This document shows positions 1 to 8,698 of a stretch of 64,000 bases of DNA, one piece after another (the first letter of the stretch is position 1; every line of letters begins with the position of its first letter). This DNA is from Nocardioides xinjiangensis (GTDB taxonomy: Bacteria > Actinomycetota > Actinomycetes > Propionibacteriales > Nocardioidaceae). A program made the translations under genes and the position numbers. The stretch lies in assembly GCF_017916455.1 (NCBI RefSeq), contig NZ_JAFMSY010000001.1:186001-250000 (forward strand), read 5' to 3'. The notes under the pieces were generated by a model. It had not been told where the DNA came from. It saw nothing but the letters and a program-made list of their open reading frames with translations, and searched no databases.

Positions 1-981
1 CCGCATGGAGCGCACGGCGCGGCGCAGCAGCCGGCGCAGGACGTAGCCGCGGCCGTCGTTGCCGGGGGTGACGCCGTCGCCGATGAGCATCATGGACGAC
101 CGGACGTGGTCGGCGACCACGCGGAAGCGGACGTCGTCGGCCGGGTCGGCGCCGTACTTCCTGCCCGTCATCTCCTCGGCCCGCGCGATGACCGGGTAGA
201 CGACGTCGATCTCGTACATGTTCGCCTTGCCCTGCAGCAGCAGCGCGACGCGGTCGAGGCCCATGCCGGTGTCGATGTTCTTCTTCGGCAGGGAGCCGGA
301 GATGTCGAAGTCGGACTTGGAGCGGACTGCGCTGAGCTCGTCCTGCATGAACACCAGGTTCCAGATCTCCAGCAGCCGGTCCTCGAGCTCGACCGGCATG
401 TCGGGCCCGAGCGTCGCCGGGTCGAAGTCCGGACCCCAGTCCGGGCCGCGGTCGTAGAGGATCTCCGAGCACGGGCCACCGGGACCGGGCACGCCCATGG
501 ACCAGTAGTTCTCCTTCGGGCCGAGCTGGACGATGCGCTCGCGCGGCAGGCCGGTGACCTTCATCCAGTAGCCGATGGCCTCCTCGTCGCCGACCAGCAC
601 CGACGGGTACAGGCGGTCGACGTCGAGGCCGAACCCGCCCTCCTCGACCGGCGTGGTGATCAGGCTCCAGGCGAGCTCGACGGCACCTTCCTTGAAGTAG
701 TCGCCGAACGAGAAGTTGCCGCACATCTCGAAGAACGTGCCGTGCCGGGTCGTCTTGCCGACGTCCTCGATGTCCGGGGTGCGCACGCACTTCTGGATGC
801 TGGTCGCGCGGTCGTAGGGCGGCGTCTCCTGGCCGAGGAAGTAGGGCTTGAACGGCACCATGCCGGCCGGGACGAACAGGAGGTTCGGGTCGTCGGCGAG
901 CAGCGAGGCGGAGGGCACCACGGCGTGTCCGGCGGCCTCGAAGTGCGCGAGGAAGCGGCGGCGGATCTCGGCGGTGTCCAT
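1..981 (-). CDS. alaS: alanyl-tRNA synthetase, N-terminal part (cut by window edge)
   Basis: Charges tRNA-Ala with alanine in the cytoplasm. About 327 N-terminal codons are present, read from an ATG at 981 and running off the window at position 1. The protein opens [19 protein letters not shown], followed by the class II aminoacylation core: a [20 protein letters not shown] stretch, a [10 protein letters not shown] stretch and a downstream [12 protein letters not shown] segment, all typical of AlaRS. The editing and C-Ala domains lie outside the window. The start overlaps the stop of the upstream small gene (ATGA), so translation is probably coupled. Being last of a three-gene set after two small membrane-associated genes is the usual actinobacterial arrangement. 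Identity is secure; only the missing 3' part is unknown. Confidence 0.96.
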   Translation of the reverse strand, partial: MDTAEIRRRFLAHFEAAGHAVVPSASLLADDPNLLFVPAGMVPFKPYFLGQETPPYDRATSIQKCVRTPDIEDVGKTTRHGTFFEMCGNFSFGDYFKEGAVELAWSLITTPVEEGGFGLDVDRLYPSVLVGDEEAIGYWMKVTGLPRERIVQLGPKENYWSMGVPGPGGPCSEILYDRGPDWGPDFDPATLGPDMPVELEDRLLEIWNLVFMQDELSAVRSKSDFDISGSLPKKNIDTGMGLDRVALLLQGKANMYEIDVVYPVIARAEEMTGRKYGADPADDVRFRVVADHVRSSMMLIGDGVTPGNDGRGYVLRRLLRRAVRSMR

Positions 982-1253
982 CAGTGCGGGTCCTTCTGCG
1001 GGTCGTCGGTCGGGGTGCGAGCGGTGAGCTCGGGTAGTCCATGGGGCCGGAGGCCGAGCCGCTCGCGCAACTCGGTTTCGCGTTCGGCACGGCCCTGCTG
1101 GACCTCCTCGGCGAAGAGTCGTGCGCCGGCCCGCCAGCCACGGACGCGGTCGCGCACGCCGTCGGCGGTCAGCGCCTCGGCGGCGCGGCGGGCTCGGGCG
1201 GCGGCGTACACGCCGACTCCGGCGCCGGCGACGAACCAGAGTGGTCGACCCAT
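981..1253 (-). CDS. small DUF6167-like membrane-associated protein
   Basis: This 90-residue protein has a short hydrophobic N-terminal segment (residues 3-20, [18 protein letters not shown]) followed by a charged helical region rich in Arg and Glu and a polar tail. That is the layout of the small DUF6167 proteins found just upstream of alaS in many actinobacteria. I chose the ATG at 1253 because it overlaps the stop of the preceding gene (ATGA) and places the hydrophobic segment at the N-terminus; a longer reading in the same frame is only shadow sequence. Its own TGA overlaps the alaS ATG. Function is unknown. The family name comes from context and composition, not a search. Confidence 0.75.
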   Translation of the reverse strand: MGRPLWFVAGAGVGVYAAARARRAAEALTADGVRDRVRGWRAGARLFAEEVQQGRAERETELRERLGLRPHGLPELTARTPTDDPQKDPH

Positions 1254-1801
1254 CAGGCGACGTCCTCGTCGACCGCGGCGGGGCCGGCCTCGCCGCGCAG
1301 CGCCTCGCGCTCGCGCGCGCGGAACTCGCGCAGCGCCTGCTTCATCTCCGCGCGGCGCCCGCGGCCGGCCCGCTTGGCCTCCTGGCGGACCTCGAAGCGG
1401 ATGCGGTTGCGCGTCTCCGGCGCGAGGGCGCGGCGCAGGCCGTGGGTCCAGGACGCGGCCTTGACGACGGTCTCGCGCGCCACGATGTCGGCGAACAGCC
1501 GGCCGTCGATCGGCGACGCGGGCGGCACTCCGGGGCGTGCGGCGCCGGGCTCGTCGCTCGCGACGGCGTCCGCGCCCACGCCGGTGATGACGTACGCGCT
1601 CGCCGCGGGCTCCGCGGCGGCCGTCGGGGACGGGCGCTCGGCCGGGGCCTCGACCGCCGCGAGCCGCTCGCTCACGGAGGCGGCGTGCGCCTCGGCGCGG
1701 CGGGCCCGGGCGTGCGAGCGCAGTGCGACGAGGAGCGCGACCAGCGCGACGCCGAGCGCTGCTGCGCACGCCGCGACCAGCCACACCTGCTCCGAAGTCA
1801 C
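1253..1801 (-). CDS. hypothetical single-pass membrane protein upstream of alaS
   Basis: This 182-residue protein starts at GTG 1801. Residues 6-28 form one strong transmembrane helix. A polar Ala/Pro/Glu-rich linker follows, then a C-terminal basic helical segment beginning near [12 protein letters not shown] and ending in an Arg/Glu-rich tail. The layout recalls DUF948-like membrane proteins that occupy this position next to alaS in Actinobacteria, but no catalytic motif is visible. The stop overlaps the start of the next small gene by ATGA, so the two small genes and alaS form one translationally coupled unit. Role unknown; an envelope-linked structural role is only a guess. Confidence 0.7.
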   Translation of the reverse strand: MTSEQVWLVAACAAALGVALVALLVALRSHARARRAEAHAASVSERLAAVEAPAERPSPTAAAEPAASAYVITGVGADAVASDEPGAARPGVPPASPIDGRLFADIVARETVVKAASWTHGLRRALAPETRNRIRFEVRQEAKRAGRGRRAEMKQALREFRAREREALRGEAGPAAVDEDVA

Positions 1802-1893
1802 CGGGACACCCTATAAGTCGCCGCGCAGAGCATGGAGCGGTCGGTCGGGAGGTGGCCGGGGCGCCCCCTCGGCGGCATCCGGGGACGGCTGCC

Positions 1894-3267
1894 TCAGCGC
1901 CCGCGCAGGATCCGGCGGATGCGCTCCCAGCGCTCCTTGACGCCGCCCTCGGCGCCGAGGGTCGTCGGCTCGTAGTAGGTCGCGTCCTGCAGGACGTCGG
2001 GGAGGTACTGCTGCTCCACGACCCCGAAGGGATGGTCGTGGGGGTACCTGTAGCCCTTGCCGTGGCCGAGGCCCTCGGCCCCGCCGTAGTGGGCGTCGCG
2101 CAGGTGCGCGGGGACCTGACCGATCCTGCCCCGGCGGACGTCGGACAGCGCGGCGTCGATGGCCGTGATCACCGCGTTTGACTTGGGGGCGACCGCCAGG
2201 TGGATCGTCGCCTGCGCGAGGTTGATCCGCGCCTCCGGCATGCCGATCAGCTGCACGGCCTGAGCCGCGGCGACCGCGGCCTGCAGTGCGGTGGGATCGG
2301 CGAGACCGACGTCCTCGCTGGCGTGGACCACGAGCCGCCGGGCGATGAAGCGCGGGTCCTCGCCGGCCTCGATCATCCGCGCGAGGTAGTGCAGCGCGGC
2401 GTCGGGGTCGGACCCCCGTATCGACTTGATGAAGGCGGAGATGACGTCGTAGTGCTGGTCCCCCTGCCGGTCGTAGCGCACGGCCGCCTGGTCGACGGCG
2501 GTCTCCGCCGTGGCCAGGTCGATGGCGTCGAGACCGTTGCTGGCTGCGGCGCCGGCGGCCGCCTCGAGGTAGGTCAACGCCCGGCGCGCGTCCCCGCCGG
2601 CGAGGCGTACGAGGTGGGCGCGCGCGTCGTCGTCCAGCGCGGTCGTGCCGGCCAGGCCGCGCTCGTCCGCGAGCGCCTGGTCGATCACCTCGGCCACGTC
2701 GTCGTCGGTCAGCGACTGCAGCCGCAGCAGCAGGCTACGCGACAGCAGCGGGCTGATCACCGAGAAGAACGGGTTCTCCGTGGTGGCGGCGATCAGCGTC
2801 ACCCAGCGGTTCTCCACGCCGGGCAGCAGCGCGTCCTGCTGCGCCTTGGTGAAGCGGTGCACCTCGTCGACGAAGAGCACCGTCTCCTGCCCGCCGCGGG
2901 CGAGCTCGGCGCGCGCGCCGTCGATCGCCGCGCGCACCTCCTTGACCCCCGCCGCCACCGCGGAGACCTCGACGAAGCGCCGCCGGGTCTGCTGGCTGAC
3001 GATCGAGGCGATGGTGGTCTTGCCGGTGCCGGGCGGACCCCACAGCAGGAGCGACATCGACTGGTCACCCTCGACCAGCCGGCGCAGCGGCGAGCCGGCG
3101 GCGCGCAGCTGCTGCTGGCCGACGAGCTCGTCGATGGTGCGCGGTCGCATCCGCACCGCCAGCGGCGCCGACGCGTGCGTGTTGGCGCCCAGCGACCCGG
3201 CGCTGGGGACAGACGTGGCACCGGGCGCGGGTCGCCCCGCGCCCGGTATCTCGAACAGGCCGTCCAC
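1894..3267 (-). CDS. rarA: replication-associated recombination protein A (RarA/MgsA AAA+ ATPase)
   Basis: A clamp-loader-like AAA+ ATPase that acts at stalled replication forks. The 457-residue protein has Walker [10 protein letters not shown] at residues 77-85, Walker B FVDEVHRF, sensor 1 ATTEN, and the C-terminal MgsA/RarA tetramerisation region with the [19 protein letters not shown] stretch typical of the family. The usual alaS linkage supports the call. The GTG start at 3267 has no clear Shine-Dalgarno. A GATACT hexamer (3275-3280) ends seven bases upstream of the GTG, so the message may be leaderless; that is inference. The first 35 residues are low-complexity Ala/Gly/Pro/Ser before the conserved domain, so the true start could be somewhat downstream. 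Confidence 0.95.
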   Translation of the reverse strand: MDGLFEIPGAGRPAPGATSVPSAGSLGANTHASAPLAVRMRPRTIDELVGQQQLRAAGSPLRRLVEGDQSMSLLLWGPPGTGKTTIASIVSQQTRRRFVEVSAVAAGVKEVRAAIDGARAELARGGQETVLFVDEVHRFTKAQQDALLPGVENRWVTLIAATTENPFFSVISPLLSRSLLLRLQSLTDDDVAEVIDQALADERGLAGTTALDDDARAHLVRLAGGDARRALTYLEAAAGAAASNGLDAIDLATAETAVDQAAVRYDRQGDQHYDVISAFIKSIRGSDPDAALHYLARMIEAGEDPRFIARRLVVHASEDVGLADPTALQAAVAAAQAVQLIGMPEARINLAQATIHLAVAPKSNAVITAIDAALSDVRRGRIGQVPAHLRDAHYGGAEGLGHGKGYRYPHDHPFGVVEQQYLPDVLQDATYYEPTTLGAEGGVKERWERIRRILRGR

Positions 3268-3280
3268 GTCGGTGAGTATC

Positions 3281-3297
3281 CCCCGCGGTGCGCGGGG
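3281..3297 (-). terminator. short GC hairpin after the peptide transporter operon
   Basis: CCCCGCG and CGCGGGG form a 7-bp stem around a GTG loop, just past the dppF stop at 3304 and before rarA. It could end the transporter transcript, but there is no T-run, and the hairpin overlaps the likely -35 area of rarA. Weak call. Confidence 0.35.
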
Positions 3298-3303
3298 ACC
3301 CCC

Positions 3304-4632
3304 TCAGACCCCCGTCGTCTGCTTGCTGCGCAGGTCGTACCAGGTCTTCTCGTAGCCCGGACCCGTCAGCTGCGTGTTGCTCGGGGTCGCCCCCGGCACC
3401 GGGCTGCCCTGGTCGTCGACGCCGAGGAGGTCGGTCGTGACCGGCGTCGCGGGGTGGGCGCCGAGCTCGCCCGCGAAGTGGCACGCCACCTTGTGGCGCT
3501 TGCCGATCTGGAGCAGCGGCGGCTCGACCTTCGCGCAGATCTCCTGGGCGAACTGGCAGCGGGTGCGGAACCGGCACCCGGACGGCGGGTTGATCGGGCT
3601 CGGCACGTCGCCCTCGAGGCGGATGCGCTCGCGGCGCCCACCGATCGCGGCCTGCTTGACGTCGGGCACCGCGGACAGCAGCGCCTGCGTGTACGGGTGG
3701 TGCGCGTGGCCGTAGATCGTCTCCCGGTCACCGATCTCCACGATCTTGCCGAGGTACATCACCGCCACCTCGGGGCAGAAGTGGCGCACCACCGCGAGGT
3801 CGTGGGCGATGAACAGGAACGCGATGTCGAACTCGCGCTGCAGGTCCTGCAGGAGGTTGACCACCTGCGCCTGGATCGACACGTCGAGCGCGGACACCGG
3901 CTCGTCGGCCACGAGCAGCTTCGGGTTCAGCGTCAGCGCGCGGGCGATGCCGATGCGCTGGCGCTGGCCCCCGGAGAACTCGTTGGGGTAGCGGTTGTAG
4001 TGCTCGGGGTTCAGCCCCACGACCTCGAGCAGCTCCTGCACGCGCGGGAGGATCTTGTCCTTCGGCACGATGTTGTGCACCGCCAGGGGCGCGCCGACGA
4101 TCGAGCCGACGGTGTGGCGGGGGTTCAGCGAGGTGTAGGGGTCCTGGAAGATCATCTGCACGTTGCGGCGCAGCGGCTTCATCTCCGAGGTCGACAGCTT
4201 GGCGAGGTCGTGGCCCTCGAACATCATCGACCCGCCGGTCGGCTTGTAGAGGCGGGTGATGAGCCGGCCGGTCGTGGACTTGCCGCACCCGGACTCGCCG
4301 ACCAGGCCCAGCGAGCCGCCCCGCGGCACCTGGAACGACACCCCGTCGACGGCCTGCACGTGGCCGACGGTCCGCCGGACGAGGCCGGAGGACTTCACCG
4401 GGAAGTACATCTTCAGGTTGTCGACGGTGATGATCGGCTCGGCGTCCAGGTCGAGCTGGGTCGCGACGTGGCCGTGCTCGGCGAGGGCGTGGAAGTCCGG
4501 CGGCTCGTGGAACGCCTCGTGGTCGTCGACGACGTCGACGTGGTCGGAGAGGTCACGCTCCCCCGTCTCCGCCGCGTTGGCGCCGACCTCGCTGACGTCG
4601 ATGCCGACCTTGGCGTTGGGGTCCTGGCTCAT
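3304..4632 (-). CDS. dppF: oligopeptide/dipeptide ABC transporter, ATP-binding protein (DppF/OppF type)
   Basis: Second ATPase of the peptide importer. It has Walker A GESGCGKST, signature FSGGQRQRIGIARAL, Walker B LLVADEPVSALD and the C-terminal oligopeptide/dipeptide extension with the Cys-containing GCRFRTRCQFAQEIC stretch that binds an iron-sulfur cluster in homologues. The start is ATG 4632, overlapping the dppD stop (ATGA); a longer in-frame reading upstream is shadow. About 75 residues precede the ABC domain. They are acidic and His-rich (a DHVDVVDDHEAFHEPPDFH stretch), which is unusual for this family and could be a metal-binding or disordered tail. The 442-residue length exceeds the usual 330-350 because of it. 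The N-terminal extension looks genuine because the overlap fixes the start. Confidence 0.93.
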   Translation of the reverse strand: MSQDPNAKVGIDVSEVGANAAETGERDLSDHVDVVDDHEAFHEPPDFHALAEHGHVATQLDLDAEPIITVDNLKMYFPVKSSGLVRRTVGHVQAVDGVSFQVPRGGSLGLVGESGCGKSTTGRLITRLYKPTGGSMMFEGHDLAKLSTSEMKPLRRNVQMIFQDPYTSLNPRHTVGSIVGAPLAVHNIVPKDKILPRVQELLEVVGLNPEHYNRYPNEFSGGQRQRIGIARALTLNPKLLVADEPVSALDVSIQAQVVNLLQDLQREFDIAFLFIAHDLAVVRHFCPEVAVMYLGKIVEIGDRETIYGHAHHPYTQALLSAVPDVKQAAIGGRRERIRLEGDVPSPINPPSGCRFRTRCQFAQEICAKVEPPLLQIGKRHKVACHFAGELGAHPATPVTTDLLGVDDQGSPVPGATPSNTQLTGPGYEKTWYDLRSKQTTGV

Positions 4633-5726
4633 CGGATCTCCTCGGCGAGGTCGGGGGCGATCTCGGGCAGCACTTCGAGCTGGTAGATCTCCTGGGGGTT
4701 GGGCAGGTGGCACCGCTTGAGGTGGCCGGCTCGGTTGCTGGCCGGGGTGAGGGCGGGCAGCTCGGTGACGCACAGGTCGCCGGGCACCTTGTCGCGGTGG
4801 GCGCACCGCGGGTGGAACGGGCAGCCCGACGGCGGCTTCAGCAGGCTCGGCGGGTTGCCGGGGATGGGGATGAGCCGTGCGTCGGTGGACGCCGTCACGT
4901 CGGGGATGCTCGAGAGCAGGCCCCAGGAGTACGGCATCTCAGGACGCGTGAGGATCTCCTTGGTCGTCCCGTACTCCACGCAGCGGCCGGCGTACATCAC
5001 GAGGACGTCGTCGGCCATCTCGGCGATCACGCCGAGGTCGTGGGTGATGATGATGACCGCGGAGTTGAACTCGCGCTGCAGGTCCTGCAGCAGGTCGAGG
5101 ATCTGCGCCTGCACCGTCACGTCGAGCGCGGTGGTGGGCTCGTCGGCGATGAGCAGCGACGGGTCGTTGATCAGGCCCATCGCGATCATCGCGCGCTGCC
5201 GCATGCCGCCGGAGAACTGGTGGGGGAAGTCGTCCACGCGGCGGTCGGGCTGCGGGATGCCCACGCGGTCGAGCATCTCGATCGCCTTGCGGCGCGCGTC
5301 GCGCTTGGACGCCTTGGGGTGGTGCATCGCGTAGGCCTCGGCGAGCTGGTCGCCGACCCGGTAGAAGGGGTGCAGCGCGGCGAGGGCGTCCTGGAAGATC
5401 ATCGCCATCGCGTTGCCGCGCAGCTTGCGCATGCGGCTCTCGCCCAGTCCGATGACCTCGGTGCCGCCGACGCGGATCGAGCCGGTGATCTCGCTCGACT
5501 TCGCGTCGTGCAGGCCCATCACCGCCATGCTGGAGACCGACTTGCCGGAGCCGGACTCGCCCACGATGCCGAGCGTCTTGCCGAGCTCGACCGAGTAGCT
5601 CAGCCCCTTCACGGCCTGGACGGGACCGTCCTGGGTGGGGAACGTCACCGTGAGGTCCTCCACCTGGAGGAACGGTCCGTCGACGTCGGCCTGCGACGCG
5701 GCGGAGGAGGGGGACGTGATGGTCAA
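4629..5726 (-). CDS. dppD: oligopeptide/dipeptide ABC transporter, ATP-binding protein (DppD/OppD type)
   Basis: First ATPase of the peptide importer, 365 residues. It shows Walker A GESGSGKS, signature FSGGMRQRAMIAMGL, Walker B LLIADEPTTALD, and the family's C-terminal domain with the GCPFHPRCAHRD cysteine stretch. The start appears to be TTG at 5726, overlapping the dppB stop as TTGA, with GAGG a few bases upstream; the next in-frame candidates would cut into conserved sequence. TTG starts are rare, and here coupling to dppB probably sets the level. The two ATPases pair to drive import through DppB/DppC in the cytoplasmic membrane. Call is firm; substrate (peptides of unknown length) is inferred from the family. 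Confidence 0.94.
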   Translation of the reverse strand: MTITSPSSAASQADVDGPFLQVEDLTVTFPTQDGPVQAVKGLSYSVELGKTLGIVGESGSGKSVSSMAVMGLHDAKSSEITGSIRVGGTEVIGLGESRMRKLRGNAMAMIFQDALAALHPFYRVGDQLAEAYAMHHPKASKRDARRKAIEMLDRVGIPQPDRRVDDFPHQFSGGMRQRAMIAMGLINDPSLLIADEPTTALDVTVQAQILDLLQDLQREFNSAVIIITHDLGVIAEMADDVLVMYAGRCVEYGTTKEILTRPEMPYSWGLLSSIPDVTASTDARLIPIPGNPPSLLKPPSGCPFHPRCAHRDKVPGDLCVTELPALTPASNRAGHLKRCHLPNPQEIYQLEVLPEIAPDLAEEIR

Positions 5727-6733
5727 GAGAGCCTCACTCGGGGATCGAGAATGCTGTAGATGACGTCGACGACGATGTTGGAGATGATCAGCACGGCCGC
5801 GCCGAACAGGGCCGTGGCCGAGACCACGGGCAGGTCACGCTGGGCGACCGCCTGGAGGCTCCACAACCCGATCCCGTCGATGTCGAAGATCGTCTCGGTG
5901 AAGATCGTACCTGCGAGCAGGGTGCCGAAGTCGATGCCGAAGATGGTGATCACGGGCACGAGGGCGGCACGCAGCCCGTGCTTGTAGACCACGGTGTTGG
6001 CGGCCAGGCCCTTGGCCTTCGCCGTGCGGATGTAGTCCTCGTTGAGCACCTCGACCATCGACCCGCGGGAGTAGCGGGTGTAGGAGGTGCAGCCGAAGGC
6101 ACCGAGGGCCAGCCAGGCCAGCAGCATCCCGCTGAACCACTTGGCCGGGTTGTCGGTGATCGGGAAGTAGCCGGTGTCGGAGAACAGGGGTATCTCCCAG
6201 CTGATCGTGAGGAAGAGCCACGTCAGCAGGGCGAACAGGTAGTACGGGATGGACGAGATGACCAGGAAGCTCGACACGAGCGCCTTGTCGGCCACTGTCC
6301 CTCGTCTTCGGGCCGCGGCGACACCGATGGGGATGCCGAGGCTGAGGTAGAGGAACGCGCCGCCGAGCGCCACGGAGAACGTGGCGGGCATGCGGTCCTT
6401 CATCTCCTCGAACACCGGGGCCTTGGTCCGGTAGGAGTAGCCCAGGCACGGAGCCGGGCAGTCGAACTTGGTGGTGCTGCCGAACTGGATCTCGCGCCCG
6501 GCCACGACACCCTTCATGAACTTGCCGTACTCCTCGTACCACGCGTTGTTGAAGCCGAGGTTCTCGCGGAACACCTCGAGGCGCGCGGGGGTGCAGCGGT
6601 TGCTGGTGTCGTTGTCGCAGATCGTCTGGGCGGGCTCGGAGGGTCCGTACCAGAACAGCAGGAACACGCTCATCGAGATGAGGAACAGGACGACCACGCC
6701 CGAGAGCAGGCGCTTGACGACGTAGGCGAACAC
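5723..6733 (-). CDS. dppB: peptide ABC transporter permease (DppB type)
   Basis: Inner-membrane permease of the importer, about 336 residues. The N-terminal helix YVVKRLLSGVVVLFLISMSVFLLFW is characteristic of DppB/OppB. A long extracytoplasmic loop with several Cys (around CDNDTSNRC and CPAPC) follows, then the BPD_transp_1 domain with an EAA-type loop (SMVEVLNEDYIRTAKAKGL). I chose GTG 6733 because it lies right after a GGAGGG ribosome-binding site and begins exactly at the first membrane helix; a longer reading runs into the upstream hairpin. The loop cysteines could form disulfides outside the membrane, but this is inference. Confidence 0.93.
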   Translation of the reverse strand: MFAYVVKRLLSGVVVLFLISMSVFLLFWYGPSEPAQTICDNDTSNRCTPARLEVFRENLGFNNAWYEEYGKFMKGVVAGREIQFGSTTKFDCPAPCLGYSYRTKAPVFEEMKDRMPATFSVALGGAFLYLSLGIPIGVAAARRRGTVADKALVSSFLVISSIPYYLFALLTWLFLTISWEIPLFSDTGYFPITDNPAKWFSGMLLAWLALGAFGCTSYTRYSRGSMVEVLNEDYIRTAKAKGLAANTVVYKHGLRAALVPVITIFGIDFGTLLAGTIFTETIFDIDGIGLWSLQAVAQRDLPVVSATALFGAAVLIISNIVVDVIYSILDPRVRLS

Positions 6734-6785
6734 GAGGATTTCCCTCCGGGGTTGGAAGCAGCTGCCGGCGTTGCCGGCACACGGT

Positions 6786-6821
6786 GGTGTGGGGGCCCCG
6801 CGTGAACGGGGCCCCCACACC
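6786..6821 (-). terminator. 15-bp hairpin between dppA and dppB (attenuator/processing stem)
   Basis: GGTGTGGGGGCCCCG (6786-6800) pairs perfectly with CGGGGCCCCCACACC (6807-6821) across a six-base loop. It sits between the stop of the binding-protein gene (6861) and the dppB start (6733), with no T-run. The position suggests partial termination or 3'-end protection that keeps binding protein more abundant than the membrane parts. The pairing is seen; the role is inferred. Confidence 0.8.
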
Positions 6822-6860
6822 GAGGTGGAGCAGGGTCGACTGGGTCAGCCGACCTCAGGA

Positions 6861-8636
6861 TCACTGAGCGACGTAGAGATCCTTGTAGTTCGGCGCACCG
6901 AGCGCACCGTCACCAGTCGGGTTCCCGATCTTCTCGCCGAAGGCGAAGAGGTCGTTGCGGAACGCGGTCGGGATGATCGGGTAGTACTCGGTCGCGATCT
7001 CCTCGTCGAGGGCACCCCAGGCGTCGGGCTGCTCCTCGAGCGGCAGGGTGCCGATCTCGTCCATCTTCTCGTCGATCTCCGGCTCGGAGAAGAACGCCGT
7101 GTTGTAGGTGGCGCCCGTACGGAGGAGGGCCGGGATCATCGTGGAGCCGGACGGCCAGTCCGAGCACCAGTTGACACCGCGGAGGTTGAGCTTCTTGTTG
7201 ATCTTGTTGTCCGGGTCGGTCCAGATCGTGTACAGCGAGGTCTCGATCGGCACGGGGTAGGACTTGACCGTGAAGCCGGAGTCGGTGAGGCCCTTCTCGA
7301 TCTGCTTCTGAGCAGCCTCGGTGGTCGGCGAGCCGGTGTTGTAGGCCATGTGGATCTCGAAGCCCTCCTCGCCGGCCTCGGCCAGGAGCTCCTTCGCCTT
7401 CTCGGGCTGGTAGGTGATCTGCTCGCCGTCGACCTGGTAGTCGGACTTGCCCGCCATGCCGGGAGGCATGATCGAGTTCGCCGGGACGCGGGTCACGCCG
7501 GGGACCTCACCGGAGGCCTGCCACACGCTCTCGTACGGGTAGGCGTACGCCAGGGCCTTGCGGATCTCCGGCGTCGTCTTCTCGTAGTCGGGCGCCCAGA
7601 AGCTGGTGCACTGCGCCGACTGCTGCACGAGGCGGTCGCCGAGCTCCTGGTTGAAGTTGGCGTAGTTCTCGGCGGTGATGCTGGCCGAGAGGGCCGTCTG
7701 CGACTCGGTGTTGCCGCTGAGCATCAGCTCGTCGGTCTGGGTCGGGTCGGCAGCGAACTTGAAGACCCACTTGTCGGCGTACTGGTGACGGGCCGGGTCG
7801 GACTCGGCAACCCAGGCGTCGTTCTTGACGAGCACGAGCTCCTCGCTCGGGCGGAACGACTCCACCTTGTAGGGGCCCGTCGAGAGCGGGCTGCGGCCGT
7901 ACTCCGGCGGGTCGGAGACCTTGCCGAGCGGGGCCGGGCCCATCGCCATGAAGGCGCCCCAGTAGTCCATGTCGGGGAACGGCATGGACATCTTGATGGT
8001 CACCGTGCGGGCGGCCTCGTCGAAGGTGATGCCCTCGTAGTCCTTGCCCTTGTCGGTGTAGGGACCGTTGTACTTGTCGGCGTCGAGGAAGTAGTGCTTG
8101 GAGTACTCGGTGCCGGGACCGGACGGGAAGGCCTCGGAGTCGAGCGAGCGCTCGATGCCCCAGGCGACCTCCTCAGCGGTGATCGGCTTGCCGTCCTCCC
8201 ACGTCGCGTCCTCACGGATGGTGAAGGTCCACTCCGTGAAGTCCTCGTTCGGGGAGCCGAGGTCGGTCGCGAGGTCCGGGACGAGCACCATCTCGCCGGT
8301 CTCGTTGTCACGGGCGTACTGGGTCAGCGACCGGTGCGTGAGCGCCTGCTGGATCGAGTTGCCCGTCACCGACCAGCCGTTGGTCGGGTCGAGGTCCTCG
8401 GGGCCCGGGTCGTCCGGCAGGTACACCGTGATGGTGCCGCCGGCGGATGCGCCCTCGACCTCGGGCGCGGGGCCCTGGCGCGATTCGTCCTTCGCGATGG
8501 TCTCCGCAGCGTTCTGGAAGCCGTCGTTGCCGTCGCTGCCGGTCTCGTCCTCGTTCCCGCCGCCGCCACCACAGGCAGCGAGGGTCACGAGCGCGGCACT
8601 GGTGGCGAGTGCTCCCGCCGCCTTGCTCCGTCTCAT
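6861..8636 (-). CDS. dppA: peptide ABC transporter substrate-binding lipoprotein (SBP family 5)
   Basis: Extracytoplasmic binding protein that delivers peptides or similar solutes to the permease. The 591-residue protein has a signal sequence with basic N-terminus MRRSKAAG, a short hydrophobic core and lipobox LAACGG, so the mature Cys is lipidated. A Gly/Asp/Glu-rich linker and the SBP_bac_5 fold follow, including a WTFTIREDATWEDGKPITAEEV segment typical of the family. The ATG at 8636 has AAAGG upstream. It lies second in the operon, after dppC, an uncommon position; binding-protein genes usually come first. The exact ligand cannot be read from sequence. Confidence 0.94.
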   Translation of the reverse strand: MRRSKAAGALATSAALVTLAACGGGGGNEDETGSDGNDGFQNAAETIAKDESRQGPAPEVEGASAGGTITVYLPDDPGPEDLDPTNGWSVTGNSIQQALTHRSLTQYARDNETGEMVLVPDLATDLGSPNEDFTEWTFTIREDATWEDGKPITAEEVAWGIERSLDSEAFPSGPGTEYSKHYFLDADKYNGPYTDKGKDYEGITFDEAARTVTIKMSMPFPDMDYWGAFMAMGPAPLGKVSDPPEYGRSPLSTGPYKVESFRPSEELVLVKNDAWVAESDPARHQYADKWVFKFAADPTQTDELMLSGNTESQTALSASITAENYANFNQELGDRLVQQSAQCTSFWAPDYEKTTPEIRKALAYAYPYESVWQASGEVPGVTRVPANSIMPPGMAGKSDYQVDGEQITYQPEKAKELLAEAGEEGFEIHMAYNTGSPTTEAAQKQIEKGLTDSGFTVKSYPVPIETSLYTIWTDPDNKINKKLNLRGVNWCSDWPSGSTMIPALLRTGATYNTAFFSEPEIDEKMDEIGTLPLEEQPDAWGALDEEIATEYYPIIPTAFRNDLFAFGEKIGNPTGDGALGAPNYKDLYVAQ

Positions 8637-8698
8637 TGTCCAGCCTTTCGTTGTTGTTCGCACCACGGAAGCGCCCGGGTGACGTCTGGGTGACCCGC

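Noticed and set aside
2200..4686. 828-codon open frame on the plus strand across rarA and dppF
   Set aside because: It is antisense to two clear genes. The composition is Arg/Val/Leu/Gly-rich shadow sequence, typical of high-GC DNA where the opposite frame rarely meets stops.
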